A DNA stretch of 64,000 nt from an uncultured Pelagibacteraceae bacterium (GTDB lineage: Bacteria > Pseudomonadota > Alphaproteobacteria > Pelagibacterales > Pelagibacteraceae): contig CACNWV010000001.1 of the NCBI GenBank assembly GCA_902624195.1, positions 56,783 to 120,782 on the forward strand. Reading direction: 5' to 3'. The position numbers and the translations under genes are program-made. Each line of letters starts with the position of its first letter. Position 1 is the first letter of the stretch. Below, piece by piece: positions 51,388 to 59,852 of this stretch. Under the pieces are notes generated by a model. The model saw only the letters and a program-made list of their open reading frames with translations. It was not told the origin of the DNA and searched no databases.

Positions 51388-52473
51388 ATGAGATTTCCGA
51401 AACCAAATAACATTGTTGCTGAAAAATATGTAGCTGGGATGAGTCTATTCAAGACCAAATTAGCAAAGATTAAATTATCAGCTAATGAGTCTGCCCTGGG
51501 CCCTAGCCCTAGAGCAAAAAAACAATACTTAGAGGTTTCAAAAAACTTTGCAAGATATCCTGACTCTGATGGAACTTTTTTAAGAAAGACTTTGGCTAAT
51601 AAATTTAATATTGATAAAAGAAGAATAATCTTAGGATCAGGTTCTGATCAAATATTCGAACTCATATGTAAATCGTTCTTAAAAAAAGGAGACGAAGTTA
51701 TAGTTCCTAAGTTCAGTTTTATAATTTACAGAATTTACAGTAGGATGAGCGGAGCAAAGGTTATTTATTCAAAGGAAGATAATTTCACAGCTTCAGTCAA
51801 AGATATACTAAAAAAAGTTACAAGGAGAACTAAAATAGTTTTCTTAGCTAACCCAAATAACCCAACCGGCACATATATTTCAAAAAAAGAACTACTCTTT
51901 TTAAGAAAAAAATTGAGAAGCAATATTCTATTAGTATTAGATGACGCTTATTTCGAGTACGTAAAGCAAAAAGATTATTTGTCTGGTTTAAAAACTTTTA
52001 TAAATTTTAAAAATGTAGTTATTACAAGAACATTTTCAAAAATATATGGTTTAGCAGGACTTAGAGTTGGTTGGGGATATGGGTCAAAAGAAATTATCCA
52101 TGCATTAAATAAGGTTAAGCCACCTTTCAATGTGAGTAGACCAGCGTTATTCGCAGCTTCTGCTGCAGTAAAAGATAGCTCATGGCTTAATAAAGAAATT
52201 AAACACGTAAATAAATGGGGTGAAAAAATGTTTTCTGAATTTAAAAAATTGGGAATAGAAACAAATAAAACTTTTACTAATTTCTTGTTGGTAAAATTTG
52301 ATAAAGCAAAAATAAGTTCTGATAAAGTTTTTAGATTACTAGCAAAATCTGGAATACTGGTTCGTAAAATGGATGTTTATGGAATTAAAAATTCTTTACG
52401 TATAACTATAGGGACAACATCAGAGAATATTGCATTAATAAAAAAAATGAGAAAAATTTTAAATGTTCAATAA
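51388..52473 (+). CDS. hisC: Histidinol-phosphate / aromatic aminotransferase (HisC-like)
   Basis: PLP-dependent fold-type I aminotransferase. N-terminal 'KIKLSANESALGPSPRAKKQYLEVSKNFARYPD' and Schiff-base Lys in 'TRTFSKIYGLAGLRVGWGYG' place it with HisC. It is immediately upstream of tyrA (11-base overlap) rather than in a his operon, so it may act on prephenate-derived keto acids as well as, or instead of, imidazole-acetol phosphate; the sequence alone cannot decide. 361 residues. Its leader region is shared with metX. Confidence 0.9.
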   Translation: MRFPKPNNIVAEKYVAGMSLFKTKLAKIKLSANESALGPSPRAKKQYLEVSKNFARYPDSDGTFLRKTLANKFNIDKRRIILGSGSDQIFELICKSFLKKGDEVIVPKFSFIIYRIYSRMSGAKVIYSKEDNFTASVKDILKKVTRRTKIVFLANPNNPTGTYISKKELLFLRKKLRSNILLVLDDAYFEYVKQKDYLSGLKTFINFKNVVITRTFSKIYGLAGLRVGWGYGSKEIIHALNKVKPPFNVSRPALFAASAAVKDSSWLNKEIKHVNKWGEKMFSEFKKLGIETNKTFTNFLLVKFDKAKISSDKVFRLLAKSGILVRKMDVYGIKNSLRITIGTTSENIALIKKMRKILNVQ

Positions 52474-53359
52474 AGTAAGCATAATAGGTTGTGGATTAAT
52501 TGGCTCATCAATTCTGAGAGCAGTAGAGAAAAAAAAATTGGCTTCAAAAATAAGTGTTTACGACAAGTCAAATCAAGTTATGGAATATTTAAAAAAAAAT
52601 TTTTCTGTAAATATTTGTTCTAATTTAACAGAGGTCGCAAAAGATGCAGACCTGATAATAATTTCTGCGCCATTAAGTAGTTACAAAGAAATTTTACTTT
52701 CGATAAAGTCAAATTTAAAATTAAATTCTATTCTCACTGATACTGGTTCAGCTAAAAAAGAGGTCAATAAAATTGTAAATAATTTAGGACTTAAAAATAT
52801 TAGTTGGATAGCCTCTCACCCAATAGCTGGAACAGAGTACAGCGGTCCTGATGCGGGATTTTCAAGTTTATTTGAAAATAGGTGGTGTATTCTTTCGGCT
52901 GATGATCAAGTTGCTGATGATAAAATAGAAAATCTCAAAAAATTTTGGTCTAAACTAGGAAGTAAGGTTAAAATTATGTCATTTGAAGACCATGACTATG
53001 TATTATCTTTAACAAGTCATCTTCCACACGCAGTAGCTTACAGTATTGTAAGAACGGCAATAAACAATGAAGATAAATTTAAAAATGATGTGATTCAATA
53101 TAGTGCTGGTGGATTAAGAGATTTTACCAGGATTGCTGCTTCAGACCCTTTGATGTGGAAAGATATTTTCTTTGATAACAGTGAGAATATTTTAAAAGTT
53201 TTAGATAACTATTCCAAAAATCTTGATGAAATTAAAAGCGCCATCGAAAATAAGGATAGTAAAAAACTTTTGGAAATATTTTCATCGACTAAAAAAGTGA
53301 GAAAAGAAATTATTGATGCAGGGCAAGATACAGAGAAACCAGACTTTGGACGAAAATAA
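52463..53359 (+). CDS. tyrA: Prephenate/arogenate dehydrogenase
   Basis: NAD(P)-dependent step towards tyrosine. Rossmann motif 'VSIIGCGLIGSSILRAVEKK', substrate region 'WIASHPIAGTEYSGPDAGFSSLFENRWCIL' and 'SLTSHLPHAVAYSIV'. 298 residues, without fused chorismate mutase or ACT domain. Its stop directly abuts the convergent plsC-like gene's stop, with no bases between. Confidence 0.94.
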   Translation: MFNKVSIIGCGLIGSSILRAVEKKKLASKISVYDKSNQVMEYLKKNFSVNICSNLTEVAKDADLIIISAPLSSYKEILLSIKSNLKLNSILTDTGSAKKEVNKIVNNLGLKNISWIASHPIAGTEYSGPDAGFSSLFENRWCILSADDQVADDKIENLKKFWSKLGSKVKIMSFEDHDYVLSLTSHLPHAVAYSIVRTAINNEDKFKNDVIQYSAGGLRDFTRIAASDPLMWKDIFFDNSENILKVLDNYSKNLDEIKSAIENKDSKKLLEIFSSTKKVRKEIIDAGQDTEKPDFGRK

Positions 53360-54068
53360 TTAATAATATTTCTTTATTTCAGTATAAATCTTATTTTCAA
53401 TTTCTTTCGTAAACTCATCATGGTCTTTACCAGGCATAATGGGATCTAGAAATGAAATATGAATATCTCCACAGAATTTCATAAAACTATTTTTTGGCCA
53501 GACTTTTCCTGTATTTAATGCAACTGGAATACAAGGTAAGTTTAATGTTTTGTATATTCGACCAACTCCTTTTTTTAAAGGGAGGCTGTTCATCTAAATT
53601 TACTCGTGTCCCTTGAGGAAATATTAAAAGTGGTCTTTTATTTTTTTCTAATCTTTTCTTTACTTGACTAAAAAAATTTAAGTTTTCTTTAGTAGTAGTC
53701 TCTCTTATGATCGCTATAGAACCAATTTTCCTTAAATACCAACCAAACAAAGGAATATTTAAAAGCTCTTTCTTTAAAATAAAAATTGGACCATTTAGTG
53801 GAATTTGTAAAGCAAAAGTTTCAAACATTGATTGGTGAGCAGAAGCAATAAAAAATCGATCTACTTTTTTCAAGTTTTCCTTACCATGAAAAATTACTTT
53901 AGTATTCATTACAAGTTTTAAAATTAAAACAATGTATTTTGCTGATAACCTTCCAAAAAAAATTGTAAATTTATCAGGTAGAATTAACGTTGGTATTGCT
54001 AATATAAAAATTAAAATAAGGCCAAAATAAAGGAAAACATTAAAAATTAAAGATTTAATAAATTGCAT
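53360..54068 (-). pseudogene. plsC-like 1-acylglycerol-3-phosphate acyltransferase, frameshifted
   Basis: Two ORFs together make one acyltransferase. The first (53487-54068) has an N-terminal membrane helix, the acyl-acceptor motif in 'ASAHQSMFETFAL' (the HxxxxD/E site: H-QSMF-E) and 'IFPQGTRVNLDEQPPFKK', then runs off into unrelated sequence. The second (53360-53593) supplies the rest, 'KKGVGRIYKTLNLPCIPVALNTGKVWPK'. The frames meet at a run of seven A (minus strand 53576-53570); one A fewer would restore a ~236-residue protein. This may be a true mutation, an assembly or sequencing error, or transcriptional slippage. The protein would make phosphatidic acid or acylate a related lipid. It shares one base with the lysA stop. 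Confidence 0.8.
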
Positions 54069-55297
54069 TAAGAATTTATCAATTTTAGTAAATTTTGTTT
54101 TTTTCTTATGTATTTAAATTTATTTTTATTGATTAAAATTTCAGCGATCAAAGGTCTTGTATTATAATTTGATGACAATGAGGAGCCGTATGCACCAGCA
54201 TTTGTGATTGCCACAAAGTCATTTTCAATTAATTTTTGATATTTTCTGTAAACTCCAAATTTACAAGTGCTTTCACAAATTGGACCTACAAATTCTATAA
54301 CACTTTTCATTTTAGATGAATTTTTAGTTACAGGAATAATTTTATGGAATGCATTATATAAAGCCGGTCGCATAAAATCGTTCATACCTGCATCTAAAAT
54401 TATAAAGTTTTTATTGAGCCCTTTTTTTATAAATTGGACCTTGCTGACAAGCAAGCCCGTATTTCCAATTATGGATCTACCCGGCTCAAAAATAATTTTA
54501 CATTTAAGTTTTGTTGCAAAATTATTTACTAATTTTGCGTACTTATTAAGATTTATTGGTTTTTCACTATCACTATAATTAATTCCAAAACCTCCACCCA
54601 AATCAACATATTTTAAATTTATCTTTAATTCTTTAATCAACTTATTCATTACGTTAAGCGTCTTTTTGAAGGGCCCATCATTTAAAATCTGACTTCCAAT
54701 ATGAACACTTAACGCTTCAAGTTTAATATTTTTGAATTTATTTATCCCCTTGAGAAAAAATTTAAAATTTTTTATTGGTAAACCAAACTTGTTATCTGCT
54801 TTACCGGTAGAAATATTTTTATGTGTTTTTGCATCAACATTTGGATTTAACCTGAAGCCAATAGAAACTTTTCTTCTTAATTTTTTTGCTAATGTGTTAA
54901 CTAACTTTGCTTCACCCTCAGACTCACAATTGATCAATAAAATTTTTTTATTAATTGCAATTTTTAACTCATCCTCAGACTTGCCAACCCCCGAAAAAAC
55001 AATTTTGCTTGGTTTAATACCTGCTTTAAGGGCTTTTAATAATTCTCCACCTGACACAACGTCAGCTCCAGCACCAAGTTTACCTAAAATCCTTAAAATA
55101 TTTGTATTGCTATTAGATTTTGCAGCAAAACATATTAAAGGATTAGTTTCTTTGAATATTTTAACAAAATTTGAATAGTTAGAAATTATTTGATTTTCAG
55201 AATAAATATAAAAAGGAGTTTTATTTTTCTTTAAAAAATTCTGGATAGATACCCGCTCCAGAAATAAATTTTTACCTACATATCTTAAATTTTGCAT
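54068..55297 (-). CDS. lysA: Diaminopimelate decarboxylase
   Basis: Last step of lysine biosynthesis. Alanine-racemase-fold PLP enzyme: PLP lysine in 'LICFAAKSNSNTNILRIL', Gly loop 'VDLGGGFGINY', 'IFEPGRSIIGNTG', and the partner-subunit motif 'GPICESTCKFG' with the decarboxylase Cys-Glu-Ser. 409 residues. It follows the small lipoprotein gene by four bases. Confidence 0.96.
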   Translation of the reverse strand: MQNLRYVGKNLFLERVSIQNFLKKNKTPFYIYSENQIISNYSNFVKIFKETNPLICFAAKSNSNTNILRILGKLGAGADVVSGGELLKALKAGIKPSKIVFSGVGKSEDELKIAINKKILLINCESEGEAKLVNTLAKKLRRKVSIGFRLNPNVDAKTHKNISTGKADNKFGLPIKNFKFFLKGINKFKNIKLEALSVHIGSQILNDGPFKKTLNVMNKLIKELKINLKYVDLGGGFGINYSDSEKPINLNKYAKLVNNFATKLKCKIIFEPGRSIIGNTGLLVSKVQFIKKGLNKNFIILDAGMNDFMRPALYNAFHKIIPVTKNSSKMKSVIEFVGPICESTCKFGVYRKYQKLIENDFVAITNAGAYGSSLSSNYNTRPLIAEILINKNKFKYIRKKQNLLKLINS

Positions 55298-55301
55298 AAG
55301 A

Positions 55302-55412
55302 TTATAAAATTATTTGTATATGATTGAATTTTCCTTGATATTGAGGCTCTGATTTCTTTCCACATCCAGATAGAGTTAAAATAATTATACAAGTTAACAA
55401 CAATATTTTCAT
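55302..55412 (-). CDS. lptM: LptM-like small lipoprotein, 36 residues (absent from the ORF track)
   Basis: I translated this from the gap between argH and lysA. It reads MKILLLTCIIILTLSGCGKKSEPQYQG followed by nine residues. The hydrophobic N terminus ends in a lipobox L-S-G-C, and 'CGKK' right after the cysteine resembles the 'CGxKGP' start of mature LptM/YifL, which assists LptD assembly and is often encoded next to lysA. The start overlaps the argH stop (ATGA) and has a perfect Shine-Dalgarno AGGAGG five bases upstream, which is rare in this window. The 'GP(L)' part is not conserved, so the symbol is tentative. Confidence 0.72.
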   Translation of the reverse strand: MKILLLTCIIILTLSGCGKKSEPQYQGKFNHIQIIL

Positions 55413-56791
55413 TTTACCTCCTTTTTATATTTTTTAATCATTGATTTAACATTTATAGCAGAAGTGCCTCCATGTGATCTTTTTGAGTTCATTGACTTAT
55501 TTACATCAAATATTTTAAGTACATTCTCATCTAAATTTTTGTAAATTTTCATTATTTCTTGTAAAGATAACTCAAATAACAATTTATTTTTCTTTTCAGC
55601 GTAATTCACTAATTTTGCTGCAATTGTATAAGACTCTCTAAATGTGAGCTTCTTTTCCTTAACTAAATAATCTGCAAAATCAGTAGCTGTTGTAAAACCT
55701 TCGTTAGCCATTTTTATCATATTTTTTTTATTCGGTTTTATTGAATTCACTAACTCAATACTTAAAACCAATGTGTCTTTTAACGTATCAAATCCATCAA
55801 AGACAAGTTTTTTATCATCTTGTAAATCTTTAAAATAAGACATTGGAAGACCCTTCATTATAGTGAGCATCGAATTTAAATTACCATAGTTCAAACTAAC
55901 TCTACCTCTGATTAATTCAGCAGGGTCAGGATTTTTCTTTTGTGGCATAATTGACGAACCCGTTAACATGCTGTTATCGAATGAAATTAAATCAAATGCA
56001 TTTGAGTTATAAATAATAAAATCTTCAGCTAATCTTGATAGATGCATTGCGCATAAAGCAGAAGCATATAGAAAATCTACTGCAAAATCTCTATCAGCAA
56101 CCGAGTCAATTGAATTATCTGTTGGTTTTTTAAAACCGAGTTGTCTTGAGGTATAATTTCTATCTATTTTATAAGAAGTTCCCGCAAGTGCAGCTGAACC
56201 TAATGGGCACTCATCTAAAAGTTTTATATTATTTTCAAATCTTTTTATGTCTCTTTTAAACATTTCAAAATAAGATAGAAGATAATGTGCAAATGAAATA
56301 GGTTGAGCATTTTTAAGATGCGTTAAGCCAGGCATTACAGTATCAACATTTTTCTCTGCTCTTTTGATTAAAATCTTCATTAAAGAATTAATGTTATCAA
56401 TAATTTCTTTTGATGATTTTTTAACCCATAATTTGAAATCTGTAACAACTTGATCATTTCTTGATCTGGCTGTATGCAGAAAGCCCGCAGAAGAACCAAT
56501 TAATTCAAATAGTTTTTTTTCTATATTCAAATGTATATCTTCAAATTTCTCCTTAAATTTGAAATTTCCTTTCTCAATCTGCGACTTAATTTTTTTAAGA
56601 CCATTTATAATTTTAGATCCATCTTTGCCACTAATAATCTTTTGTTTAACCAGCATTTTAGCATGTACAATAGACGCAGCTATGTCTTGCTCATATAGTC
56701 TTTTATCCACACTAATAGATGAGCCTATTTTTTGAAAAGAGAGCGACGTCTTTCCCTTTAGTCTATTTGCCCAAACAGTTTTATTTTTCAT
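55409..56791 (-). CDS. argH: Argininosuccinate lyase
   Basis: Final step of arginine biosynthesis, releasing fumarate. Fumarase/aspartase superfamily signature 'GSSIMPQKKNPDPAELIRG', N-terminal 'WANRLKGKTSLSFQKIGSSISVDKRLYEQDI', and 'FLHTARSRNDQVVTDFKLW'. 460 residues is normal. It is divergent from the thioredoxin-like gene with only 30 bases between starts, so both promoters must be compressed or overlapping. Confidence 0.97.
   Translation of the reverse strand: MKNKTVWANRLKGKTSLSFQKIGSSISVDKRLYEQDIAASIVHAKMLVKQKIISGKDGSKIINGLKKIKSQIEKGNFKFKEKFEDIHLNIEKKLFELIGSSAGFLHTARSRNDQVVTDFKLWVKKSSKEIIDNINSLMKILIKRAEKNVDTVMPGLTHLKNAQPISFAHYLLSYFEMFKRDIKRFENNIKLLDECPLGSAALAGTSYKIDRNYTSRQLGFKKPTDNSIDSVADRDFAVDFLYASALCAMHLSRLAEDFIIYNSNAFDLISFDNSMLTGSSIMPQKKNPDPAELIRGRVSLNYGNLNSMLTIMKGLPMSYFKDLQDDKKLVFDGFDTLKDTLVLSIELVNSIKPNKKNMIKMANEGFTTATDFADYLVKEKKLTFRESYTIAAKLVNYAEKKNKLLFELSLQEIMKIYKNLDENVLKIFDVNKSMNSKRSHGGTSAINVKSMIKKYKKEVK
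55417..55422 (-). promoter_or_regulatory. Strong Shine-Dalgarno site of the LptM-like lipoprotein gene
   Basis: On the minus strand AGGAGG lies inside the last codons of argH, a few bases before the overlapping ATGA. It is the best Shine-Dalgarno match I noticed in the window, where most genes have weak or no such site, and it supports the short ORF as real. Position is approximate by one base. Confidence 0.7.
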
Positions 56792-56821
56792 TTTACTATG
56801 TTATTTACAATTTAAATTAAT

Positions 56822-57349
56822 ATGAAAATTAGTAAATCTTTTAAAATCTATATTCACATAATAGTTTTATCTCTTCTAAGCCAAAATCTAATCGGAGCAG
56901 AGGATTTTTCAAAAAACGTTATTATTCATGAAAAACCACTAATTATTAGTGAACTCAAATTTAAAGACTCAAATCTTCTAGACGTTGATTTAAGCAATAA
57001 AAGAGGCAAGATCATGATAATTAATTTTTGGGCTACTTGGTGTGCACCATGTAGAAAAGAAATGTTCTCTTTAGAAAAACTCAACACTAAATTACCCGAA
57101 GTTGATATTTTTGCTGTGAATGTTGAAAAACCGAATAATCTAAAAGTTGATAAATTTTTTAAAGATATTGGAGTAAAAAATCTTAAAACTTATTATGATC
57201 CAGAATTACGATTAGTTAAAAGTTTTAGATTAAGAGGTTTGCCAACAAGTATACTAATCAATAAAGAGGGAAAAGAATTCGGAAAAGTAATAGGTGAAAT
57301 AGATTTTGCTAGTGATGAATTTATTATTTTATTAAAAAAATATATCTAA
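56822..57349 (+). CDS. Thioredoxin-like protein, TlpA/ResA family, exported
   Basis: Periplasmic thiol-disulfide reductant. An N-terminal signal or anchor (residues 7-25, 'FKIYIHIIVLSLLSQNLIGA') is followed by a thioredoxin fold with the active site Cys74-Ala-Pro-Cys77 in 'INFWATWCAPCRKEM' and the cis-Pro in 'RGLPTSILINKEG'. 175 residues. It may serve cytochrome c maturation or periplasmic oxidative folding; TlpA lies next to argH in some alphaproteobacteria as I recall. The 3' end overlaps the convergent HIG1-like gene by four bases. Confidence 0.9.
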   Translation: MKISKSFKIYIHIIVLSLLSQNLIGAEDFSKNVIIHEKPLIISELKFKDSNLLDVDLSNKRGKIMIINFWATWCAPCRKEMFSLEKLNTKLPEVDIFAVNVEKPNNLKVDKFFKDIGVKNLKTYYDPELRLVKSFRLRGLPTSILINKEGKEFGKVIGEIDFASDEFIILLKKYI

Positions 57350-57546
57350 TCTTTAAAAAAATAGGCAAGTAAAACTAAAACTATAATTGCAATGAATTGT
57401 AAAAGAACCCTTAATTGCATAAGTTTATTAGAATATTTTTTACTAGTACTTCCACCTTTAAATAAAGTATAAATACCTAATATTAAAACTATGGCAACTG
57501 CACCCAACAGAGTAAAACCTATAAAGTTAAATAAAAATTCTGTCAT
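57346..57546 (-). CDS. Twin-transmembrane HIG1-domain protein
   Basis: A 66-residue protein with two membrane helices (about 8-27 and 47-63) joined by 'LFKGGSTSKKYSNKLMQLRVLLQ'. The 'GG..S.KLM.LRV..Q' pattern is the HIG1 family motif, found in small alphaproteobacterial proteins and mitochondrial cytochrome oxidase assembly or supercomplex factors. A respiratory role is likely but not shown here. It is divergent from the following esterase with about 15 bases between start codons. Confidence 0.75.
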   Translation of the reverse strand: MTEFLFNFIGFTLLGAVAIVLILGIYTLFKGGSTSKKYSNKLMQLRVLLQFIAIIVLVLLAYFFKD

Positions 57547-57561
57547 TAATTGTTTATCTAT

Positions 57562-58218
57562 ATGACCTTTTCGCTAAATACAATTATTTTAGAGCCGCTC
57601 TCTAAAGAAAAACCAAAGAATGCAGTAATTCTTTGCCACGGCTATGGCGGAGATGGTAAAGATATTTCAATTCTAGCCAGCTATTGGAGAGCACATTTGC
57701 CGGATACGGTAATAATTTGCCCGGACGCACCAGAACAATGCGCAGCAAGCCCGACAGGATTTCAATGGTTTGATTTAATGGATCAAACTCCAGAACAAAT
57801 ATTATCAAAATCTTTAGTTGCTGAGATAAAACTTAATAAATTAATAGATGAGGTTAAAAAAAAGTATAAATTGAAAGCTCGTGAAATTATCATCGGAGGT
57901 TTTAGCCAGGGTTGTATGATTACACTACAAACTGGCTTAAAAAGAAAAGATACTATTAATTCTATTATTGGATATTCTGGAAGAATAATAAGCACAGAGC
58001 ATCTTTCTAAAAATATAATTTCTAGACCTAATATTATTTTAATGCATGGAGATTTAGATCAGGTTGTTCCAATAGAGTCATTATTAGAAGCTAAAGAATT
58101 TTTTGGAAAAAATAATTACGAAATTGAAACTAAAATATTTAAACATTGTGAACATCGTATACCAACAGAAGGGTCAAGTTTAGGGCTACAATTCATTAAA
58201 AAACATTTTAATTTATAA
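57562..58218 (+). CDS. Phospholipase/carboxylesterase family hydrolase
   Basis: Alpha/beta hydrolase of the carboxylesterase/thioesterase (YpfH, LYPLA) family. 'NAVILCHGYGGDGKDISILA' forms the oxyanion region, the nucleophile Ser is in 'IIGGFSQGCMITLQTG', the Asp in 'HGDLDQVVPIESL' and the His in 'CEHRIPTEG'. The ORF track uses a TTG at 57550; the ATG at 57562 (MTFSLNTIILEPL) is more likely and gives 218 residues. Substrate unknown. Confidence 0.88.
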   Translation: MTFSLNTIILEPLSKEKPKNAVILCHGYGGDGKDISILASYWRAHLPDTVIICPDAPEQCAASPTGFQWFDLMDQTPEQILSKSLVAEIKLNKLIDEVKKKYKLKAREIIIGGFSQGCMITLQTGLKRKDTINSIIGYSGRIISTEHLSKNIISRPNIILMHGDLDQVVPIESLLEAKEFFGKNNYEIETKIFKHCEHRIPTEGSSLGLQFIKKHFNL

Positions 58219-58279
58219 CTATTTTATGTGATACATAATTATAACTTGATATAATTTTTTGTATCAGTTAGCTTTAGGT

Positions 58280-58849
58280 ATGATTATATCTTCTGTTGAG
58301 AAAGTTCCTTTAGAAAAATGCCCAGCGTTAGTTCTTAATGCTGACTTTAGACCACTGAGCTATTATCCTCTTTCTATTTGGTGTTGGCAAGATGCAGTTA
58401 AGTCAGTTTTTTTAGATCGTGTAAGTATCGTTTCTAATTATAAAAGAAAAATTAGAAGTCCGTCATTTGAGATGAACTTACCAAGCGTGATCGCACTAAA
58501 AAATTTTATACAACCGTCTAAGAATCCAAATTTTACAAGATTTAACGTATTCCTAAGAGATAAGTTTACTTGTCAATATTGTGGAGATAAAAAAGATTTA
58601 ACGTTTGATCATCTCCTACCAAAGTCAAAAGGTGGATTAACAGATTGGAATAATGTAGTCACAGCTTGCTCAAGCTGTAATGTTAAAAAAGGTGGAAAAC
58701 TTTATAAGGATTGTGATTTGAGATTGAATAATAAACCTTATGCACCAACTGTTGAGGATCTCCATAGAAATGGTAGAAATTTTCCTCCGAATTTTTTACA
58801 CGAGAGTTGGATGGATTATCTTTATTGGGATATTGAATTAGAACCGTAA
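58280..58849 (+). CDS. HNH endonuclease-domain protein
   Basis: A protein with a C-terminal HNH nuclease domain: two zinc Cys pairs, 'CQYCGDKKDL' and 'CSSCNVKK', flank 'TFDHLLPKSKGGLTDWNNVVTAC', which carries the catalytic His-Asn. The N-terminal ~90 residues ('CPALVLNADFRPLSYYPLSIWCWQDAVKSVFLDRV') are typical of a widely conserved chromosomal group of unknown role, not of homing endonucleases. The ORF track starts at TTG 58259; ATG 58280 is preferred (189 residues). It abuts the convergent coq7 gene with no bases between stops. Confidence 0.9.
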   Translation: MIISSVEKVPLEKCPALVLNADFRPLSYYPLSIWCWQDAVKSVFLDRVSIVSNYKRKIRSPSFEMNLPSVIALKNFIQPSKNPNFTRFNVFLRDKFTCQYCGDKKDLTFDHLLPKSKGGLTDWNNVVTACSSCNVKKGGKLYKDCDLRLNNKPYAPTVEDLHRNGRNFPPNFLHESWMDYLYWDIELEP

Positions 58850-59383
58850 CTATATCTTTTCAGAAATTGTAATAGCTATTCTAGAAGAAGTTTTTATTAC
58901 TTTATCTAATAATCCAAATAAACCTTTCTTAGTAGCTCCATTGTCATAAGCGATATCTTTGTGATCAAGCTCATCTTGTCTAAATTTCATAATTTTTTTT
59001 TTTAATTCTTCCTCATCTTTACCAAGTTTAAAAGTTTGATCTTTATAATGACCGTCAATAACTTCTTCCACTGATGCAGTGCACAACATTGCTGCTCTTT
59101 CTCCAAGCATAGCTGTTCCAAAACCTAGGGTCACTCCCATCAAATCCCAGAGTGGCAAAAGTTTAGTAGGTTGAATATTCCTTTTTTTTATTTGATTATC
59201 AAAATATTCGTAATGTTCTTTTTCATGTTCTTTCATTTCCTCAATTTTTCTTTTTAAAGAGGTATTTTGTTTAAAAGTTTTCAAAGCTAGTAATTGACCC
59301 TCGTAGATTTTAATAGCCCCGCGCTCCCCAGCATGATCTACTCTAATGATTTCTTCTAAAGTTTTTTTGTCAGTTTTTTCCAT
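58850..59383 (-). CDS. coq7: Demethoxyubiquinone hydroxylase Coq7
   Basis: Di-iron monooxygenase adding the last hydroxyl group in ubiquinone biosynthesis, at the inner membrane. Iron ligands appear in 'IIRVDHAGERGAIKIYEGQL', 'EMKEHEKEHYEYFD', 'CTASVEEVIDGHY' and 'KFRQDELDHKDIAYDNGA'. 177 residues matches the alphaproteobacterial form. Its start overlaps the dsbB 3' end by 14 bases. Confidence 0.96.
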   Translation of the reverse strand: MEKTDKKTLEEIIRVDHAGERGAIKIYEGQLLALKTFKQNTSLKRKIEEMKEHEKEHYEYFDNQIKKRNIQPTKLLPLWDLMGVTLGFGTAMLGERAAMLCTASVEEVIDGHYKDQTFKLGKDEEELKKKIMKFRQDELDHKDIAYDNGATKKGLFGLLDKVIKTSSRIAITISEKI

Positions 59384-59852
59384 AATTTTTAATTACTCGA
59401 AACATAATAGCACTTAAAAAAATAGATATAAGTGTATTTAATGTAGCAAGAGATAGCCCTAAAAACCTAAAAGTGACGTCTTTACAGCTCACAGCAGAGT
59501 TTTTTTCTAATTGTTTGAGTAGATCTTCTTTATTAAAATTTTTATTAAATTCTCCTAAGTCGCAAACTAAAGACTCACTAAAGTAATCTTGCTCAATACC
59601 CATATGGTAAAAAGAAACTACGGCACCAAAAATAAAAAAAATTAACACAATTCCAGAAATGACTCTTTCAAACTTATTAATAATAAATATTAATGAAATA
59701 AGTATTATAGATGCTAAATATGGTATCCTTTCAATTAAGCATAGATTACAAGGTTTGTGTCCAAGTATATATTGTACGAAATAAGCTAAAGTTAAAGATA
59801 AAATACTAAAAGCTAAAATACTGTTTAAAATCAATTTATTATTATTTAACAT
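59370..59852 (-). CDS. dsbB: Disulfide bond formation protein DsbB
   Basis: Quinone-coupled membrane protein that reoxidises DsbA. Four membrane helices are visible, with the first redox pair in 'GHKPCNLCLIERIPY' and the second in the periplasmic loop ('LVCDLGEFN' and 'SAVSCKDVTF'). The ORF track starts at 59918, deep inside yqaA; the ATG at 59852 shares one base with the yqaA stop (TAATG) and yields 160 residues, so I use it. Confidence 0.92.
   Translation of the reverse strand: MLNNNKLILNSILAFSILSLTLAYFVQYILGHKPCNLCLIERIPYLASIILISLIFIINKFERVISGIVLIFFIFGAVVSFYHMGIEQDYFSESLVCDLGEFNKNFNKEDLLKQLEKNSAVSCKDVTFRFLGLSLATLNTLISIFLSAIMFRVIKNYGKN

Noticed and set aside
58231-58267. Inverted repeat TGATACA...TGTATCA upstream of the HNH gene
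   Set aside because: Seven-base arms separated by 24 AT-rich bases are easily expected by chance here, and no terminator T tract or operator spacing is evident.
58280-58849. HNH protein as a mobile-element or homing endonuclease
   Set aside because: It has the N-terminal region of a broadly conserved chromosomal group, and there is no intron, intein or repeat near it.
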